Below are positions 1-4,964 of a DNA stretch of 12,059 bases, one piece after another. The notes beneath the pieces were generated by a model. It saw only the letters and a list, made by a program, of their open reading frames with translations. It was not told the origin of the DNA and did not search any database. Positions within the stretch are counted from its first letter, which is position 1. Each line of letters starts with the position of its first letter. The stretch spans positions 1 through 12,059 of the forward strand of contig CADAXO010000066.1 in the NCBI GenBank assembly GCA_902791885.1, read 5' to 3'. This stretch comes from Oscillospiraceae bacterium. Lineage in GTDB: Bacteria; Bacillota_A; Clostridia; Saccharofermentanales; Saccharofermentanaceae. Both the position numbers and the translations under genes were made by a program.

Positions 1-381
1 GCTCTTGATGAGCCTAAGAAAAGCCTTATGAGTGTAGTTACATGCGCCACGTACCGCATTGAGGCTCCGGGTATTACGGATGCCGTGCTTAAGGTTTTCG
101 GCATGGAGCATGTGGAGACTACCAAGAAAAGTAAAGGCCGCGAGGTGAAGACCGACATAAGGCCGCTTCTTATTAAGCCTCTGACGTCTTCGACTCCCGA
201 CAGTGCCGAGTATATGTGCTATGCAGGCTCGCAGCAGAACTTAAGACCCGATGTGCTTCTTAAAGCTGTCTGTGAGGTGACGGGGTACGATGAGGCCTTG
301 GCTTCTGAGGCACGTATAACAAGACTTGCGCTACACGGCGGTACCTATCCTGATATTTGTTCAATTGAAGGTTTGGTATGA
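1..381 (+). CDS. DUF2344 / TIGR03936 radical-SAM-linked protein, C-terminal part
   Basis: The reading frame is open from base 1 and ends at the TGA at 379-381, so the 5' part of the gene lies outside the window. The ATG at 28 is an internal Met, not the start. The visible 126 residues fit the C-terminal part of the DUF2344 family: a 'KSLMSVV..ATYRIE' stretch (the family has a similar 'sL...v..a.Y.v' segment), then a 'NLRPDVLLKAVCEVTG' segment near the end followed by a short basic/aromatic tail. Family members are found fused to, or beside, a B12-binding radical SAM protein and are thought to act in RNA modification or processing; the molecular function is not established. The next gene begins 49 bp downstream behind its own promoter. 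Family assignment is from remembered motifs and the catalytic partner is not visible. Confidence 0.7.
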   Translation, partial: ALDEPKKSLMSVVTCATYRIEAPGITDAVLKVFGMEHVETTKKSKGREVKTDIRPLLIKPLTSSTPDSAEYMCYAGSQQNLRPDVLLKAVCEVTGYDEALASEARITRLALHGGTYPDICSIEGLV

Positions 382-393
382 TTAGTGTATTAT
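365..393 (+). promoter_or_regulatory. Predicted sigma-A promoter of the MarR-ACP-lipid kinase operon
   Basis: A -35 TTGAAG (365-370) and a -10 TATTAT (388-393) are separated by 17 bp, predicting a start near 400. The -35 lies inside the last codons of the upstream gene. The -10 matches the consensus at five of six positions. Confidence 0.55.
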
Positions 394-408
394 CCTTAAC
401 TGTGATAA
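390..408. promoter_or_regulatory. Small dyad overlapping the -10, possible MarR autoregulatory operator
   Basis: TTATC (390-394) and GATAA (404-408) form a perfect inverted repeat of 5-bp arms with a 9-bp spacer. It covers part of the -10 and the predicted start site, where a self-repressing MarR protein would be expected to bind. The arms are short and such a dyad can occur by chance. Confidence 0.3.
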
Positions 409-430
409 AGGAAACAGGAGCCGCATCTTA

Positions 431-952
431 ATGAACGATCGTGAGCAGAAAATGGCAGAAGAGCTCGTAAGCATCTTCGAGAAAGTACTTGTAGCGGAGG
501 AGAAGTCTCTGCAGAAAGGTTATTTCTCGAACCTGTCTCTTGCCGAGATGCACACGCTTGATGCGATCGGACCCTACGAGGCAAGGACCATGACTGAGAC
601 AGCACAGATCCTTGGCATCACGGTAGGCACACTCACAGTTTCCGTAGACAGACTCGTTCGAAAAGGTTTTGTCGAGAGACGCCGCGACGAGGAAGACAGA
701 AGAGTCGTAAGGATCAGTCTTACAAGAGACGGAAAGCTCGCTGCAAGGATGCACGGCAAGTTCCACAAGGTGCTCGCAAAGCATATCCTCGAGCCCTACA
801 ACGAGCAGGAGCAGGATCTGCTTTTAAGTCTCGTTTCCGAGGTAGACGAATACCTCAACACGCAGGTAGCAAGATATGACAATAATGACAAGATAAGACA
901 GACCGCGAAAGACGTGGCCAAAGATGTAAGAAGGAGAAAAGAAGATGACTGA
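431..952 (+). CDS. MarR-family transcriptional regulator (FabT-like by context)
   Basis: This 173-residue protein has the MarR layout: an N-terminal dimerisation helix (1-30), a winged helix-turn-helix (about 52-98) with recognition segment 'GITVGTLTVSVDRLVRKGFVERRR', a wing 'DEEDRRVVRISLT' carrying the family's D-x-R signature, and C-terminal helices (100-145). A charged tail (about 150-173, with 'RRRK') extends past the usual end. The start is the ATG at 431, ten bases after GGAG (417-420); the later ATG at 452 has no better site. The acpP-like gene overlaps its end by 8 bp, so the two are translationally coupled. MarR proteins beside acyl carrier protein genes include FabT, the fatty-acid synthesis repressor of streptococci, which senses acyl-ACP. 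A FabT-like role is inference from context; the effector cannot be read from the sequence. Confidence 0.9.
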   Translation: MNDREQKMAEELVSIFEKVLVAEEKSLQKGYFSNLSLAEMHTLDAIGPYEARTMTETAQILGITVGTLTVSVDRLVRKGFVERRRDEEDRRVVRISLTRDGKLAARMHGKFHKVLAKHILEPYNEQEQDLLLSLVSEVDEYLNTQVARYDNNDKIRQTAKDVAKDVRRRKEDD

Positions 953-1226
953 CAGCGAAGTCCCCCGAGAACGTATGAAGGATAAGAAGGACCAGGTATA
1001 CGAGGACCTTCTGAATATCCTGACCGAGGAACTCGGCGTATCACCGACTGATGTGGATCCGACACTGGATATAAGAGACGATCTGCAATTTGATTCACTA
1101 CAGCTTTACTCATTCATTATTACCGTAGAGGAAGCATACGATATAAGGATCTCGGATGAACAGATTGATCAGGTTCATACCATGAATGATCTTGTTGATA
1201 TGGTATTCGATATCATTAATAACTGA
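945..1226 (+). CDS. Acyl carrier protein
   Basis: This 93-residue acidic protein carries the phosphopantetheine attachment motif D-S-L, with Ser51 as the modified residue ('DDLQFDSLQLYSFI'). The helix III/IV pattern 'EEAYDIRISDEQIDQVHTMNDLVDMV' matches AcpP-type carriers. The ATG at 945 is chosen because AAGGAG lies at 931-936, eight bases upstream. The Met at 975 has no ribosome site. This start leaves a charged 15-residue N-terminal extension compared with the usual 75-80 residue ACP. No fatty-acid synthase genes flank it, so it may be a secondary or specialised carrier and not the main AcpP. A D-alanyl carrier (DltC) is less likely, because no dlt genes are present and the motif reads QFDSL. 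It overlaps the MarR gene by 8 bp and precedes the lipid kinase by 14 bp. Confidence 0.9.
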   Translation: MTDSEVPRERMKDKKDQVYEDLLNILTEELGVSPTDVDPTLDIRDDLQFDSLQLYSFIITVEEAYDIRISDEQIDQVHTMNDLVDMVFDIINN

Positions 1227-1240
1227 CTTGCGATTGAACA

Positions 1241-2227
1241 ATGAGATATATCCTGATAATCAACACCAGGAATAATAAGGCCAATCATAAGAAACTTGAA
1301 GATGCCATCCAACGCGTTTCCGAAGATCATCCCGATCTTCGAAGCCGGATGGAATTAAGATATACGGAATATCCCGGACATGCAGCAAATGTGGCACTTG
1401 AGACCGATGAGAAATATCACGGTTCTGTTGCTGTTGTGTCATGCGGTGGAGACGGAACCATCCATGAGATATCCAATGCATTGGCGTTCAGAAAGACTCC
1501 TCTCATACCTGTACCGTTCGGAACCGGAAATGATTTTATAAGAACTGTCCACCACGGTTGTAAGAAGTGGTCGATAGAGGATTATCTTCTCAATCTCGAT
1601 AAAGTAACTTACGCTCCGATCGATCTTATCAAGCTCGACAGCTTCGATCTGATGGGCAACTTCATTCCCGGATGGTCGGCGTATTTCAACAACATTGCTT
1701 CTATCGGCCTGGACACCAAAGTTCAGTCGGATGCCAAGGCGATGGTCGAAGCGAAAGATACAACGTTCACCAGAAAGACTGCATATATGCGTTCTGCCGT
1801 TCGTAATCTGTTCGGTCCCCGAGCGAATAAATTTACATACAAGTTAGATCTTGAGAACGGCGAGACAGTGACCGGCGATTCGGACGCTTATACGCTGATA
1901 AGTATCTGCAACGGCAGATATTATGGAAGCGGTTTTATGCCCGCGCCTCACGCATCGATTAACAACGGGCTCGCTGAGATATGCGTCGTTGAAGATGTCG
2001 GAACACTTCGTGCGGTTTACCTTATCCTTAAATACAGATTCGGCAAACACGAAGACAAAGAAGGCATCCACATGTATAAGGCGACGAGCGGCGTTATAAC
2101 ATCCAAAGATCCTTCGATGCAGCTGTTCGGCAATTACGACGGTGAAGACTTCTTCGGCAACCGCATCAGATTCGAAGTCTCTCCGTCCGCGTTGATCTTA
2201 GGTTCCTTCGACGCAAAAAAATTGTGA
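1241..2227 (+). CDS. Diacylglycerol kinase-family lipid kinase (DagK/YegS/BmrU type)
   Basis: This soluble lipid kinase (328 residues) shows the diagnostic nucleotide-binding motif GGDGT at 69-73 ('SCGGDGTIHEISNAL') and the second motif 'PFGTGNDF' at 92-99. It continues with 'NNIASIGLDTK' (151-160), which lines the active site in this fold, and a C-terminal 'YDGED' that corresponds to the conserved D-G-E of the family. The length fits the roughly 300-residue family. It would phosphorylate diacylglycerol or a related lipid with ATP at the inner membrane face, returning DAG from lipoteichoic-acid or lipid turnover to phosphatidate. The exact lipid is unknown. No Shine-Dalgarno sequence precedes the ATG, which sits 14 bases after the ACP stop, so translation probably depends on coupling to the ACP gene. 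Its 3' end converges on a minus-strand gene only 28 bp away, with no obvious terminator hairpin. Confidence 0.92.
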   Translation: MRYILIINTRNNKANHKKLEDAIQRVSEDHPDLRSRMELRYTEYPGHAANVALETDEKYHGSVAVVSCGGDGTIHEISNALAFRKTPLIPVPFGTGNDFIRTVHHGCKKWSIEDYLLNLDKVTYAPIDLIKLDSFDLMGNFIPGWSAYFNNIASIGLDTKVQSDAKAMVEAKDTTFTRKTAYMRSAVRNLFGPRANKFTYKLDLENGETVTGDSDAYTLISICNGRYYGSGFMPAPHASINNGLAEICVVEDVGTLRAVYLILKYRFGKHEDKEGIHMYKATSGVITSKDPSMQLFGNYDGEDFFGNRIRFEVSPSALILGSFDAKKL

Positions 2228-2254
2228 TTCGTTATTCGTTATTCGTGATTCGTA
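2227..2254. repeat. Tandem heptamer repeat ATTCGTN, four copies
   Basis: Four head-to-tail copies of ATTCGTN start at 2227, 2234, 2241 and 2248; only the seventh base varies (T, T, G, A). The repeat fills the gap between two convergent genes and begins on the last base of the lipid kinase stop codon. It has no dyad symmetry, so it is not a hairpin terminator. Confidence 0.85.
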
Positions 2255-2255
2255 A

Positions 2256-3029
2256 TTAATCAGGCATTATAATATCCGACATATTGCAGAATATAGATGC
2301 GGCGATAAGATCGCTCAGCCTCTGTGCATCGAATTGTGTTGCATCTGTAAGTCTTAAAAATACTATGTCTTTAAATTCCACGAATCCGTTGTTTAAGTAA
2401 TTGAACTTTCTGTTCTCCGATTTATTCAAATAGCTTTCTTTATCTACCGCACCGTCGATCTCTACCGATACGGGTTTCTCAATCTCGGGAACATAGAATG
2501 TCGCATCGGGAAACAGTTCGGTGAACTCATCTGGAGATAAGTTGATCTCGACTTTATATTCATACCCGAGATTATCAAGTTCTGTACATAAGATAAGTTC
2601 GTTCTTCGATCTTAATTTCCTGTCTTTATAATCCAATGTCGGCCTGTTTGAAAGTATCGGATTTTGCATCTCGCTTGAATTAAAGAAACGCTCTTTGTTC
2701 AGTATGCTGTTGTACCGTTTCTTAAGCGGGAATTGTATATCGCGAGGTTCCTGCCAGTAGGTCATTTTCCAAAGTGAATTAAGATAGTCGAGCTTAGCTT
2801 TGATCATTGTTGATCGTTCGACAAGCTTTGAATATATCTGACCTTCTTTGCTCGATAATAATATTCTTCGTTTATTACTTCGGGTTGTTTTGGGGTCCTG
2901 CGGATCGCGGAATATATAGACGGCTTTTTTGTTATGGTACGTGCTGAAGTATCCTTCCGGCAGTTTCGAAAGTTCATTCCTGTAATAAGCTATGAGTAAT
3001 TCATGATGTTGCCGGTTAACGATTAGCAT
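2256..3029 (-). CDS. Uncharacterised PD-(D/E)XK nuclease-like protein
   Basis: No named gene is recognised. The 257-residue protein resembles a large uncharacterised family in Lachnospiraceae and relatives. That family has an N-terminal 'LPEG' plus aromatic-rich strand (here 23-40), a Lys/Arg-rich helical middle (about 50-90), and a C-terminal domain opening with 'RSKNE' (140-144). The C-terminal domain suggests a restriction-endonuclease fold: E144 in an opening helix, PD at 174-175 after a strand, and E190-I-D192 on the next strand ('VSVEIDG'), followed by conserved-looking Lys/Tyr residues ('RKFNYLNNG', 207-215). In classic members the third motif is ExK; here it is E-I-D, so catalysis is uncertain. 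The gene looks more AT-rich than its neighbours. No Shine-Dalgarno is evident before the ATG at 3027-3029. It is flanked by a tandem repeat on one side and dense inverted repeats on the other, which suggests acquired DNA. Function is unknown. Confidence 0.7.
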   Translation of the reverse strand: MLIVNRQHHELLIAYYRNELSKLPEGYFSTYHNKKAVYIFRDPQDPKTTRSNKRRILLSSKEGQIYSKLVERSTMIKAKLDYLNSLWKMTYWQEPRDIQFPLKKRYNSILNKERFFNSSEMQNPILSNRPTLDYKDRKLRSKNELILCTELDNLGYEYKVEINLSPDEFTELFPDATFYVPEIEKPVSVEIDGAVDKESYLNKSENRKFNYLNNGFVEFKDIVFLRLTDATQFDAQRLSDLIAASIFCNMSDIIMPD

Positions 3030-3064
3030 AATCAGATTCTATCGCGGATGTATACCCGGCGGAG

Positions 3065-3102
3065 TCGACAATTGATAACACTTTTCGACAAAATTCGACA
3101 AA
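3065..3102 (-). promoter_or_regulatory. Three phased Spo0A-box-like motifs
   Basis: On the minus strand, TTTGTCGAA occurs at 3094-3102 and again at 3084-3092, exactly 10 bp apart. A third, imperfect copy (TTGTCGAC) has its core at 3065-3071, another 20 bp away. The core TGTCGAA equals the known Spo0A-box consensus in two of the three. They end about 36 bp before the start codon of the nuclease-like gene. A weak -35/-10 pair (TTATCA, then TATACA with an 18-bp spacer) lies partly between and downstream of them. Spo0A binding is an inference. Confidence 0.4.
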
Positions 3103-3110
3103 TGGGGAGG

Positions 3111-3164
3111 TCCACCAAAGTTGTTAGGAATTGGCTGTTTTGTAAAGACTTTGGTGGATTTTTT
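3111..3164 (+). repeat. Perfect 11-bp inverted repeat followed by T6
   Basis: TCCACCAAAGT (3111-3121) is the exact reverse complement of ACTTTGGTGGA (3148-3158), with a 26-bp loop and six T residues at 3159-3164. On the plus strand this has the form of an intrinsic terminator, but no plus-strand gene ends nearby. Confidence 0.85.
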
Positions 3165-3189
3165 GGCGTTTTGAGGCTAAAAATCCACC
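3153..3189. repeat. Overlapping 11-bp inverted repeat (alternative pairing)
   Basis: GGTGGATTTTT (3153-3163) is the exact reverse complement of AAAAATCCACC (3179-3189), with a 15-bp loop. It reuses the right arm of the repeat at 3111-3158, so the two hairpins cannot form at once. Confidence 0.85.
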
Positions 3190-3231
3190 CATGGCGTTAC
3201 ATATGAGTTCTTTAGTAACGGATTAGGTGGA
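3179..3231 (-). terminator. Probable terminator of the glycosyltransferase gene
   Basis: Read on the minus strand, TCCACC (3231-3226, the last two sense codons of the glycosyltransferase) pairs with GGTGGA (3189-3184). Inside, CGTTAC pairs with GTAACG (3220-3215 with 3200-3195) across a symmetric 5-nt internal loop. Five U residues follow (3183-3179). The stem is imperfect and its downstream arm competes with the neighbouring inverted repeat. Confidence 0.5.
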
Positions 3232-4248
3232 CTTGAATGTCTTCTTCGCACGAATGCGCTTCGGGAGAAGCTTGAAGTTTCTGTATTTGCCTTTAAGAAA
3301 ACAGTAAAGTCCGGGGAATGTGCCGGCAGTCTTGAAGAATGAGTGCTTCTTGCGCTCATTCATTATCGACTTCAACTTATTAACATCGTAGCGGCCGGCA
3401 GGGTAGAGCTTCTCATAAGTGTCGAACCAAAGGCAGGCATCTTCGTCCATATAGTAGATGCCTTCTTCGCGCCACGGCTGGTAAGTTCCGCCGCCTGCGA
3501 AATGGATGATCACCGGTTTGTTCTTTGAAGAATTAAATTCATCTTCGGTGTAGTAATCGTATGGTCCTTTAGTCGAGACTTTATAAATGTTCTTCGGCTC
3601 GAAGTAACGGATCGTGAACATCATGTTGGCAGACTGGGGAAGTGTCGCGATCTGATGATAAAATGCAACGTTCATTATCTCCTGGTCGGCACCTAAGAAT
3701 GTGTTCGACAGATCAATAGTTTTTACAGCTTCAAGAAATCTCTCCGGGGCATCTGTCTCTCTGCATTTTGCAACATCGAAAAGAAGCACTCCGGAATTGA
3801 AATATTTATCATGCTGTTTATGTCCGATGAGAACATTTACGTATGAAGTGGACTGATCGATAACAGCGCCAAGAGGACAGCCTTGAAGATCGTAATTAAT
3901 GATCGAAGAAACATCTTCTTTGATGATCGTATCGCAGTCGAGATAGAGAACTCTTCCTTCAGTCACATAATCGGAAATGAAGAATCTTGCATAGGGTGAA
4001 TAACCGCCGCGGTAGGGAGGAATGCCTGCATCGACAAGACGCTTCGATATGTCTTCGATCGGAATGAAATCAATCTCGCAACCGAACTCATCTGCGATCT
4101 TACGAAGATCATCTTTACGGTCTTCGAGATTGGATTCGATTATATGTATAACTGCCTTTCCGTTAAGATGTGAAAGGAGTGAATATAAACTTACCGCACA
4201 AAGTTCGCAGTAGTTTTTATCAGTCGCATAAAGTATGTGATCAGCCAT
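3223..4248 (-). CDS. Glycosyltransferase family 8 protein
   Basis: The 341-residue protein opens with the GT8 pattern 'HILYATDKNYCELCAVSLYSLL' and carries the metal- and nucleotide-sugar-binding DxD motif in 'YLDCDTII' (about 98-105). It then has 'YFNSGVLLFD' (about 149-158), 'GADQEIMN' (about 186-193) and the late 'VIIHFAGG' His motif (about 247-254) that completes metal binding in this retaining family. The C-terminal 60 residues are strongly basic and may sit at the membrane surface. GT8 enzymes transfer glucose or galactose from UDP-sugars to surface polysaccharide, lipopolysaccharide-like or glycoprotein acceptors; the acceptor here is unknown. No other glycan genes surround it, although an acetyltransferase lies about 700 bp away on the other strand. 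The start matches the family N-terminus, yet there is no Shine-Dalgarno before it. Confidence 0.92.
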   Translation of the reverse strand: MADHILYATDKNYCELCAVSLYSLLSHLNGKAVIHIIESNLEDRKDDLRKIADEFGCEIDFIPIEDISKRLVDAGIPPYRGGYSPYARFFISDYVTEGRVLYLDCDTIIKEDVSSIINYDLQGCPLGAVIDQSTSYVNVLIGHKQHDKYFNSGVLLFDVAKCRETDAPERFLEAVKTIDLSNTFLGADQEIMNVAFYHQIATLPQSANMMFTIRYFEPKNIYKVSTKGPYDYYTEDEFNSSKNKPVIIHFAGGGTYQPWREEGIYYMDEDACLWFDTYEKLYPAGRYDVNKLKSIMNERKKHSFFKTAGTFPGLYCFLKGKYRNFKLLPKRIRAKKTFKST

Positions 4249-4254
4249 ATATTT

Positions 4255-4284
4255 TTTATACCATACAATCTCATAATTTCACAA
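4255..4284 (-). promoter_or_regulatory. Extended -10 promoter placing the start at the glycosyltransferase ATG
   Basis: On the minus strand, a -10 TATAAA (4260-4255) is preceded by TGG (extended -10), with a weaker -35 TTGTGA (4284-4279) 18 bp upstream inside the tail of the upstream terminator. The expected start is about seven bases after the -10, which is the A of the ATG at 4248. Confidence 0.45.
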
Positions 4285-4313
4285 AAAAAGACTGCTTCGA
4301 TTGAAGCAGTCTT
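4283..4313 (-). terminator. Intrinsic terminator of the Lys/Ala-rich protein gene
   Basis: On the minus strand an 11-bp perfect stem (4313-4303 with 4298-4288) encloses a 4-nt loop and runs directly into a tract of seven U residues (4289-4283). The last two stem pairs are part of the U tract. It lies 23 bp past the stop codon at 4337. Confidence 0.93.
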
Positions 4314-4336
4314 AAGTGTTTAACCGTAGCGATTAA

Positions 4337-4741
4337 TTAGAAAAGATCAACAGCCTTTCCGTCTGTATCGTAGATCTTCTTCTCGTTAGCAACTACATAA
4401 ACATCACCGCCGAGCTTAGCAGCCTTCTTCTCGATGTCCTTGAAAGCGATCTTCTGACCGTCGAACTCGAAGATAACCTTGCCGAGCTTCTTAGGAGCAG
4501 CCTTCTTAGCAGCGGGCTTCTTAGCAGCTGCCTTCTTTGCAGGAGCAGCCTTCTTAGCAGCGGGCTTCTTAGCAGCAGCCTTCTTAGCGGGAGCAGCCTT
4601 CTTAGCAGCGGGCTTCTTAGCAGCTGTCTTCTTTGCAGGAGCAGCCTTCTTAGCAGCGGGCTTAGCAACAGGTGCAGCTTCCTTAGCAGGAGCAGCAACT
4701 ACAGGTGCCTTAGCCTCAACTTTCTTCTCGTCTGTAACCAT
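4337..4741 (-). CDS. Lys/Ala/Pro-repeat histone H1-like protein with small C-terminal domain (DUF6465-like)
   Basis: The start is the ATG at 4741, behind GGAGGA at 4752-4757, giving 134 residues. An ATG in the same frame at 4804 lies in the promoter -35 and is rejected. Residues 1-27 are a mixed acidic/Ala lead. Residues 28-85 are three 16-residue copies of a PAAKKAAPAKKxAAKK unit plus a partial fourth, resembling the tails of histone H1 and of mycobacterial HupB. Residues 86-134 form a compact domain ('GKVIFEFDGQKIAFKDIEKKA', then 'DVYVVANEKKIYDTDGKAVDLF') of the kind seen in clostridial DUF6465 proteins. The tail would bind DNA or RNA non-specifically; the C-terminal domain is uncharacterised. 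A strong promoter, good ribosome site and strong terminator suggest an abundant single-gene transcript. A nucleoid-associated role is inference; ribosome or envelope binding are alternatives. Confidence 0.85.
   Translation of the reverse strand: MVTDEKKVEAKAPVVAAPAKEAAPVAKPAAKKAAPAKKTAAKKPAAKKAAPAKKAAAKKPAAKKAAPAKKAAAKKPAAKKAAPKKLGKVIFEFDGQKIAFKDIEKKAAKLGGDVYVVANEKKIYDTDGKAVDLF
4487..4660 (-). repeat. 48-bp in-frame tandem repeat encoding the Lys/Ala/Pro tail
   Basis: Three near-identical 48-bp units plus a 30-bp partial unit encode residues 28-85 of the histone-like protein. The copies differ at only a few third positions and at one Thr/Ala codon (residue 39), so copy number may vary between strains by slippage or recombination. 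Confidence 0.85.
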
Positions 4742-4775
4742 AACTATTTTATCCTCCAAACAGTTTGATGTTTTT

Positions 4776-4804
4776 AATTTATAGTTTTTAAGTAAATATG
4801 TCAA
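4776..4804 (-). promoter_or_regulatory. Strong sigma-A promoter of the histone-like gene
   Basis: On the minus strand a perfect -35 TTGACA (4804-4799) is followed after 17 bp by the -10-like TAAATT (4781-4776), in very AT-rich DNA. TATAAA two bases upstream gives an alternative -10 with a 15-bp spacer. The predicted leader is about 30 nt. Confidence 0.6.
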
Positions 4805-4914
4805 TTCTATTTAAGTAATAAATTCGATAAAAAAGTCAATAACAAAAAAAACAGTTTCGAATAAATTGAACAAACAACTAACAAACGGAGTGCTTTTATA
4901 GAAGTTCTGTATGC

Positions 4915-4941
4915 TTGAACTTATATGCTAAAAGATATAAA
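4915..4941 (+). promoter_or_regulatory. Possible promoter of the acyltransferase-aminopeptidase operon
   Basis: TTGAAC (4915-4920) and TATAAA (4936-4941) are spaced by 15 bp, shorter than ideal; the surrounding 160 bp are AT-rich and non-coding. The start would be about 16 bp before the ribosome site GGAGG (4955-4959). Confidence 0.35.
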
Positions 4942-4964
4942 CTTTTAAAGAGTCGGAGGGTCGA

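Noticed and set aside
28..381. ATG at 28 as the true start of the first gene
   Set aside because: The frame is open upstream to base 1, no ribosome site precedes base 28, and the residues before it fit the DUF2344 family pattern.
4487..4660. Tandem repeats considered as a CRISPR array
   Set aside because: The units are contiguous and in frame with no unique spacers, and they encode the Lys/Ala/Pro tail.
4479..4784. An Ala/Phe-rich 101-codon plus-strand frame that looks like a membrane protein
   Set aside because: It is the antisense of the Lys/Ala repeat gene, which has its own promoter, ribosome site and terminator on the other strand.
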